From: Schumannella soli
Lineage (GTDB): Bacteria; Actinomycetota; Actinomycetes; Actinomycetales; Microbacteriaceae
DNA: 64,000 nucleotides
Assembly (NCBI RefSeq): GCF_006517435.1
Contig: NZ_VHQG01000001.1
Span: 1,150,563 to 1,214,562, forward strand
Reading direction: 5' to 3'
Position 1 is the first letter of the stretch. Every line of letters starts with the position of its first letter. Both the position numbers and the translations under genes were made by a program. Positions 60,840-64,000 of this stretch are shown here, in pieces. Under the pieces are notes generated by a model that made no database searches, had not been told where the DNA came from, and saw nothing but the letters and a program-made list of their open reading frames with translations.

Positions 60840-61065
60840 CCGGGCGGGGCCCGGTTTTCTTTCCGTGAAGCCTGCGGCAGGATACGGCCGCCCGACCTGC
60901 ACACAAGCGGCGGCGCCGCCGGTCCTCCGAGACTTTCCGACCGCGTCGCTGCGCTCCTGATTTCGGCCGGAAACTCTCTCCTCCCCGCCCCAAGGGGTTG
61001 TGCTCCGGCCTGTCGTCCTACCGGCGACAAAGTCGCCTTCACGGCAAGAAAACGTGGAGGGGGAG
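60840..61065 (+). promoter_or_regulatory. Structured leader element, copy 3
   Basis: CCGGG-CGGGG-CCCGG then TTTTCTTTCCGTGAAG. CTTTCCGTGAAG (60859-60870) pairs with CTTCACGGCAAG (61037-61048) at 11 of 12 positions. Local alternative CTTCACG with CGTGGAG (61053-61059), one G-U pair. The hairpin is GGCGAC-AAA-GTCGCC. Shared CCTCCGAGACTTTC and GGAAACTCTCTCCTCC. It ends 12 nt before the next gene, with GGAGGGGGAGGAG as ribosome site. Confidence 0.72.
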
Positions 61066-61076
61066 GAGCAGAGACC

Positions 61077-61436
61077 ATGACCCAGCCCACCGGCACCATC
61101 GCCGAAATCCTGTTCGGCGCACGCCACAGTCCCGCTGACGGGATCAGCAGCCGCGTCGACGAGGTCACCGTGACGCACGAGGGCGGCCGCCACACGGCCG
61201 ACGAGCGCACGCCCGCCGTGCGGCTCGTGACCCGCACCAACACCATTCCGGGCATGACCCTGCACCACTTCGAGCCGGTCGAGCCGCGCCCGGCCGAGCG
61301 CGTCGGCTACATGGCATCCGGCGCGTGGGTCGTCGTCGGCGTCGACCTCGCCCGCGAGCTCGGCATCGCCCCGGCCGCGTACAAGCTGCACGACCGCAGC
61401 GAGACCCCGGCCCGCTACGCCGCCCTGAACAGCTGA
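61077..61436 (+). CDS. Hypothetical ICE protein under leader copy 3
   Basis: 119 residues: TGTIAEILFGARHSPADGIS, VDEVTVTHEGGRH, TADERTPAVRLVTRTNTIPG and MASGAWVVVGVDLARELGIA. Mixed alpha/beta, no membrane segment. It has its own copy of the structured leader and lies 30 nt before the DUF3560 gene, so the two are probably co-transcribed. No family recognised. Confidence 0.65.
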   Translation: MTQPTGTIAEILFGARHSPADGISSRVDEVTVTHEGGRHTADERTPAVRLVTRTNTIPGMTLHHFEPVEPRPAERVGYMASGAWVVVGVDLARELGIAPAAYKLHDRSETPARYAALNS

Positions 61437-61466
61437 CCCGCACCGATCGAGACGAGGAGATCCGAC

Positions 61467-62405
61467 ATGCTCACCATCACCCACACCCACGAAGCCGGAA
61501 CCCTGATCGAGGGCACCAGCCGCGGCGACGGAACCGCCGACATCCTCAAGGCCAACCGCTGGAGGTGGGGCCGCAGCATCAGCGCCTGGTACGTGCCGAA
61601 CAGCCGCGACCATCGCCCCAACCACCCCACGATCCGCCGCACCGCGGATGCGCTCACCGCGGCCGGGTTCGAGGTGACGACTGAGTTGGACGAGAGCGTG
61701 CGCAGCACCGCCGAGGTCGAGGCGGGGAAGATCGCCCGCCAGGCCGACCGCGTTGCCGCGCTCGAGCAGAAGGTCGACCGCAAGCAGGCGGCAGCGGATG
61801 CGGCATGGCAGCGACACGAGGCTGACGCCGCGCGCCTGCCCGAAGGCGGGGAGCCGGTGAAGATCGGCCACCACTCCGAGCCCCGACACCGTCGCGCCCT
61901 CGACCGGGCACACGCGAGCATGGGCGCGAGCGTCCAGGCCGACCACGACGCGAACGAAGTCGCACGCCGCGCCGACGAAGCGAGTCACACCACCGGGGCC
62001 CGCTACAGCGTCGTCACCGTCGCGAACCGGATTCAGAAGCTCGGCGCCGACATCCGCCGCGCCGAGCGGTCAATCGAGGCCGACTACTACCACCCGGAAC
62101 GCGGCTACGAGCCGGCAACGCAGGAGCGCAAGGACGCCCGCGCCGTGGCGATCGCGCCACGCCTGACCGAGCTGCGCGACCAGCTCACCTACTGGGAGAG
62201 CGTGCGCGCCGAGCAGATCGCCGACGGCACCGCCACCAACTACAGCCGCGACACGATCAAGCCAGGCGACACGGTGAAGGTCGGCGGCTACTGGTACCGG
62301 GTCGTGCGGGCGAACGCGAAGACGGTCAGCGTCGACACCGGCCACAGCTGGACGCAGACGACGCCCTACGCGAAGATCACCGCCCACCGCCCCGCCGGCG
62401 GCTGA
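61467..62405 (+). CDS. DUF3560-family protein
   Basis: 312 residues. The N-terminal part (ITHTHEAGTLIEGTSRGDGT, LKANRWRWGRSISAWYVPNS, RDHRPN) is the DUF3560 signature; a long coiled coil (residues 80-125) follows, and a central part HHSEPRHRRALDRAHASMGA. The C-terminal 60 residues (IKPGDTVKVGGYWYRVVRAN) form a small beta-barrel. DUF3560 proteins are frequent on conjugative elements; role unproven. Confidence 0.85.
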   Translation: MLTITHTHEAGTLIEGTSRGDGTADILKANRWRWGRSISAWYVPNSRDHRPNHPTIRRTADALTAAGFEVTTELDESVRSTAEVEAGKIARQADRVAALEQKVDRKQAAADAAWQRHEADAARLPEGGEPVKIGHHSEPRHRRALDRAHASMGASVQADHDANEVARRADEASHTTGARYSVVTVANRIQKLGADIRRAERSIEADYYHPERGYEPATQERKDARAVAIAPRLTELRDQLTYWESVRAEQIADGTATNYSRDTIKPGDTVKVGGYWYRVVRANAKTVSVDTGHSWTQTTPYAKITAHRPAGG

Positions 62406-62552
62406 GCCAGCGCCCGGGTCGGCCCCCGCGGGGGCCGGCCGCGAGGGGTGATCCCCTCGCGCACCCCCGTGCAGGAGCCGGCGGCGCCGGCCAGGCGCTC
62501 GACGGAGCTCGCGCCCACCAGGTCGGCCGCATCCGCGGCCGCCGCTCTTATC

Positions 62553-62740
62553 CGAGGGCTTGCCCCCGAATTTTCTGCCGTGGAGCCTGCGGCATTGTGC
62601 GGTCGGCCGCCCGCCGTGTAAGTGCTTTCGCGGCATATCCTCCCTCGCGGTGCTCGGTCCGGTATTCCACGGTCACCTGCACTCAGCGTGTCTCCCTGCG
62701 GCGACCAAGGTCGCCTCCACGGCAAAAAAACGTGGAGGGG
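62553..62740 (+). promoter_or_regulatory. Structured leader element, copy 4 (diverged, covarying)
   Basis: CGAGGGC-TT-GCCCCCG then AATTTTCT. TGCCGTGGAG (62576-62585) pairs perfectly with CTCCACGGCA (62715-62724); CTCCACG also pairs with CGTGGAG (62731-62737). Relative to copies 1 and 2 the 5' arm, 3' arm and local arm all change A-to-G or T-to-C together, so both pairings are kept. The hairpin is GGCGACC-AA-GGTCGCC, one pair longer. The interior has diverged strongly. Confidence 0.7.
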
Positions 62741-62751
62741 AGGAGATGAGG

Positions 62752-63045
62752 ATGATGAGCACCACAGACCAGGTCACCCAGGCCGTCCAGCAGTTCGCAG
62801 CAGCGTTCTCCGATCAGGGCCTCGCGCGTGAGCTCGCGGGTGGGTTCAGCTGCACCGAGGTGGAAGCGATCTTCGCCGTACTGCACACCGCCGGCGCCGC
62901 CGAGGCTGCGCAGATGTGGGTCGAGATCCACGCCGAGCACGACGAGCCCGGAGACCAGCACTCCGCGACCGAGACCGAGCCGGAGCCCTACCCCGAACCG
63001 ATGGTCGACCCCATGGACCTGCTGCAGTGCGACAGCTGCCAGTGA
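62752..63045 (+). CDS. Small acidic hypothetical protein under leader copy 4
   Basis: 97 residues: STTDQVTQAVQQFAAAFSDQ, ELAGGFSCTEVEAIFAVLHT and AEAAQMWVEIHAEHDEPGDQ, ending MDLLQCDSCQ. A helical bundle followed by an acidic tail with CDSC. The GGAGGGGAGGAG run makes starts at 62746, 62752 and 62755 all possible. The next gene follows after 17 nt. Similar small proteins occur next to plasmid DUF3560/ParB genes. Confidence 0.65.
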   Translation: MMSTTDQVTQAVQQFAAAFSDQGLARELAGGFSCTEVEAIFAVLHTAGAAEAAQMWVEIHAEHDEPGDQHSATETEPEPYPEPMVDPMDLLQCDSCQ

Positions 63046-63062
63046 GCGGGGGAGCGGGCATC

Positions 63063-63373
63063 ATGACCTTCGACCAGAGCACGTTCACCCTCGAGCAGGC
63101 AGCCAACTACGCCGCCGGCTACCTCGACGGCCTCCGCGACGGCAAGCAACTCCAGCGCTACGCCGAGCAGCTCGTGCAGGACCTCGGCGAGCAGATCGAC
63201 GAGCTGCACAAGGACGTCACGTACTGGAAGCGCATTGCCAACGCGCCGAAGATCGCCAGCGACCTCACCCCACGCACGCCCACGACGCGCAGCAGACCGC
63301 CGTCCACCAGGCCGCTGCGTCGACCGCGCTGCAGCTCGTCGCCGACATCGAGAAGCAGATCGACGGCGCCTGA
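63063..63373 (+). pseudogene. Small coiled-coil ICE gene with a frameshift near 63270
   Basis: The frame from 63063 reads TFDQSTFTLEQAANYAAGYL, GKQLQRYAEQLVQDLGEQID and DVTYWKRIANAPKIASDLTP, then turns into Arg/Ser/Pro-rich noise. A neighbouring frame continues naturally with HAHDAQQTAVHQAAASTALQ and LVADIEKQIDGA to a stop at 63371. A single-base change around 63260-63285 explains both. It may be a true mutation, a sequencing error or programmed shifting; no slippery run is obvious. Confidence 0.6.
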
Positions 63374-63564
63374 CCGCACGCATGAAGAAGCTGCCGATCG
63401 CGCGAGGAGCGGCGACTCCCTCGACCGTCTGAGCGCTTCAACGGGAGTCGGCTGGCATCGGTCACGGCGCGCGCTGCCGCCGCCGGGCAGGGGTCAGCGG
63501 CTGAGCCGTCCCGCAAACAGAGGCGCCCGCGACAGCAAATCTGACTCGCTATCTCGGACGACGG

Positions 63565-64000
63565 TCATCCCCGCCGACGCCACCATCTCTTCTTCGCCTC
63601 AGCGACCAGCGCGCCGTCGTACGCGTACAGCCAGGCGGCCGCGACAGCGCGCTCCCGGTCGACGCCTCGGGCGCCGACGAACACCGTAAGCAACCCGATG
63701 CCGCCGACGACTACCACCGCAAGGTAGAGCCAGCTGAATTCGGGCACCGTATCCGCGAGCCCCTCGGCCCCCGCCGTGAACTCTCCGGTCTTCGGGTCGC
63801 TGAAGTGCAGCAATGCGGAGAAGGTCATATTGAAAAGCGCGGTGATCCACGATGACGCCACGACGACGAGTGTCAGCACCGCGGTACCGACTGTGGCCAC
63901 GACGGCCGACGTAAACCCAGACCGCCGGGCCTCCACTCGCAGCTGCAGGTGAGCCAAGACCTGCCGCTGCACCGAACGCTCGAGACGCAAAAACGCATCC
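63565..64000 (-). CDS. Membrane protein, N-terminus outside the window
   Basis: At least 145 residues, open to the right edge. Basic helical start (LRLERSVQRQVLAHLQLRVE), membrane helices SAVVATVGTAVLTLVVVASS and LYLAVVVVGGIGLLTVFVG, and an end AYDGALVAEAKKRWWRRRG. Positions 63374-63564 hold no supported gene. No family recognised; likely an ICE-borne membrane protein. Confidence 0.6.
   Translation of the reverse strand, partial: DAFLRLERSVQRQVLAHLQLRVEARRSGFTSAVVATVGTAVLTLVVVASSWITALFNMTFSALLHFSDPKTGEFTAGAEGLADTVPEFSWLYLAVVVVGGIGLLTVFVGARGVDRERAVAAAWLYAYDGALVAEAKKRWWRRRG

Larger units (their letters stand above)
27130..64000. mobile_element. Integrative and conjugative element (left end at tRNA-Ser, right end outside the window)
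   Basis: The left junction lies in or just after the 3' end of tRNA-Ser; a tyrosine integrase points at it from 27282. Integrase, repressor, excisionase, ParA module, a complete-looking type IV secretion operon, cargo genes and a ParB/DUF3846/DUF3560 zone follow without return to chromosome-type genes. I did not find a second copy of the tRNA 3' end before 64000, so attR lies beyond. The short palindromes GTGTGG-N4-CCACAC (27216-27231) and TGCCCACA repeats may be integrase arm sites. Confidence 0.88.

Noticed and set aside
61077-61436. Possible ArdA-type anti-restriction protein in the leading-region-like zone
   Set aside because: Length and acidity are not those of ArdA and no ArdA motif is visible; left as hypothetical.

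Overview
The window is high-GC actinobacterial DNA. The codon style (frequent GGATGC and catcc words, GTG/TTG starts, many starts directly behind a TANNNT -10 box) and the gene types (DUF2510 protein, mycoredoxin-like glutaredoxin, SCO6880-type conjugation protein, TCGAAC-N4-GTTCGA LexA boxes) point to Microbacteriaceae. No rRNA, CRISPR array, transposase or insertion sequence was seen.

Positions 1 to about 27,060 are ordinary chromosome: a partial leuA behind a leucine-rich leader peptide, two GntR regulators, the ATP-grasp / Alpha-E / transglutaminase operon, small acetyltransferases, an aldo/keto reductase, a MarR-controlled MFS exporter, an alpha/beta hydrolase, a lipoate ligase, pgm coupled to a NodA-like acyltransferase, pheA, a diacylglycerol kinase-like gene, serS and a HAD phosphatase. 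A 55-63 bp palindrome recurs in three intergenic positions of this part and was not seen elsewhere in the window.

At 27,065 an intact tRNA-Ser(UGA) marks the junction with an integrative conjugative element (ICE) that runs past the right edge. Its left end holds a tyrosine integrase, an XRE repressor, an AlpA-like excisionase and a ParA module. An inverted-repeat cluster at 31.2-31.4 kb (candidate oriT/origin) follows, beside a Replic_Relax-like protein and a DprA-like gene. The transfer operon (33.3-42.9 kb) codes for a VirD4-like coupling protein, a second ParA-like ATPase, small membrane subunits, a VirB6-like protein, an SCO6880 protein plus a separate VirB4-type ATPase (a split VirB4), and a two-domain wall hydrolase. 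Nearly every junction in it overlaps. No classical relaxase is visible.

Cargo follows: a 1,236-residue KAP/YobI-like membrane NTPase of lower GC with two tiny upstream ORFs, a LexA-box-driven gene cassette present twice (one copy frameshifted), a lipoprotein, and a 1,025-residue secreted cutinase-like protein. From 52.7 kb onward comes a zone of small genes resembling a conjugative leading region: two DUF3846 genes, a ParB-family protein and an N-terminal remnant of a second one, a DUF3560 protein, two proteins with HEPN-like RNRxxHD motifs, and several tiny peptides. Four of these genes are each preceded by a roughly 190-230 nt structured element. All four copies share a terminator-like hairpin, a long-range stem and a competing local stem next to the ribosome binding site, and in copy 4 all three pairing segments change together. 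This repeated element is the most promising undescribed system in the window; it could be a family of RNA switches or of single-strand promoters used on conjugative entry.
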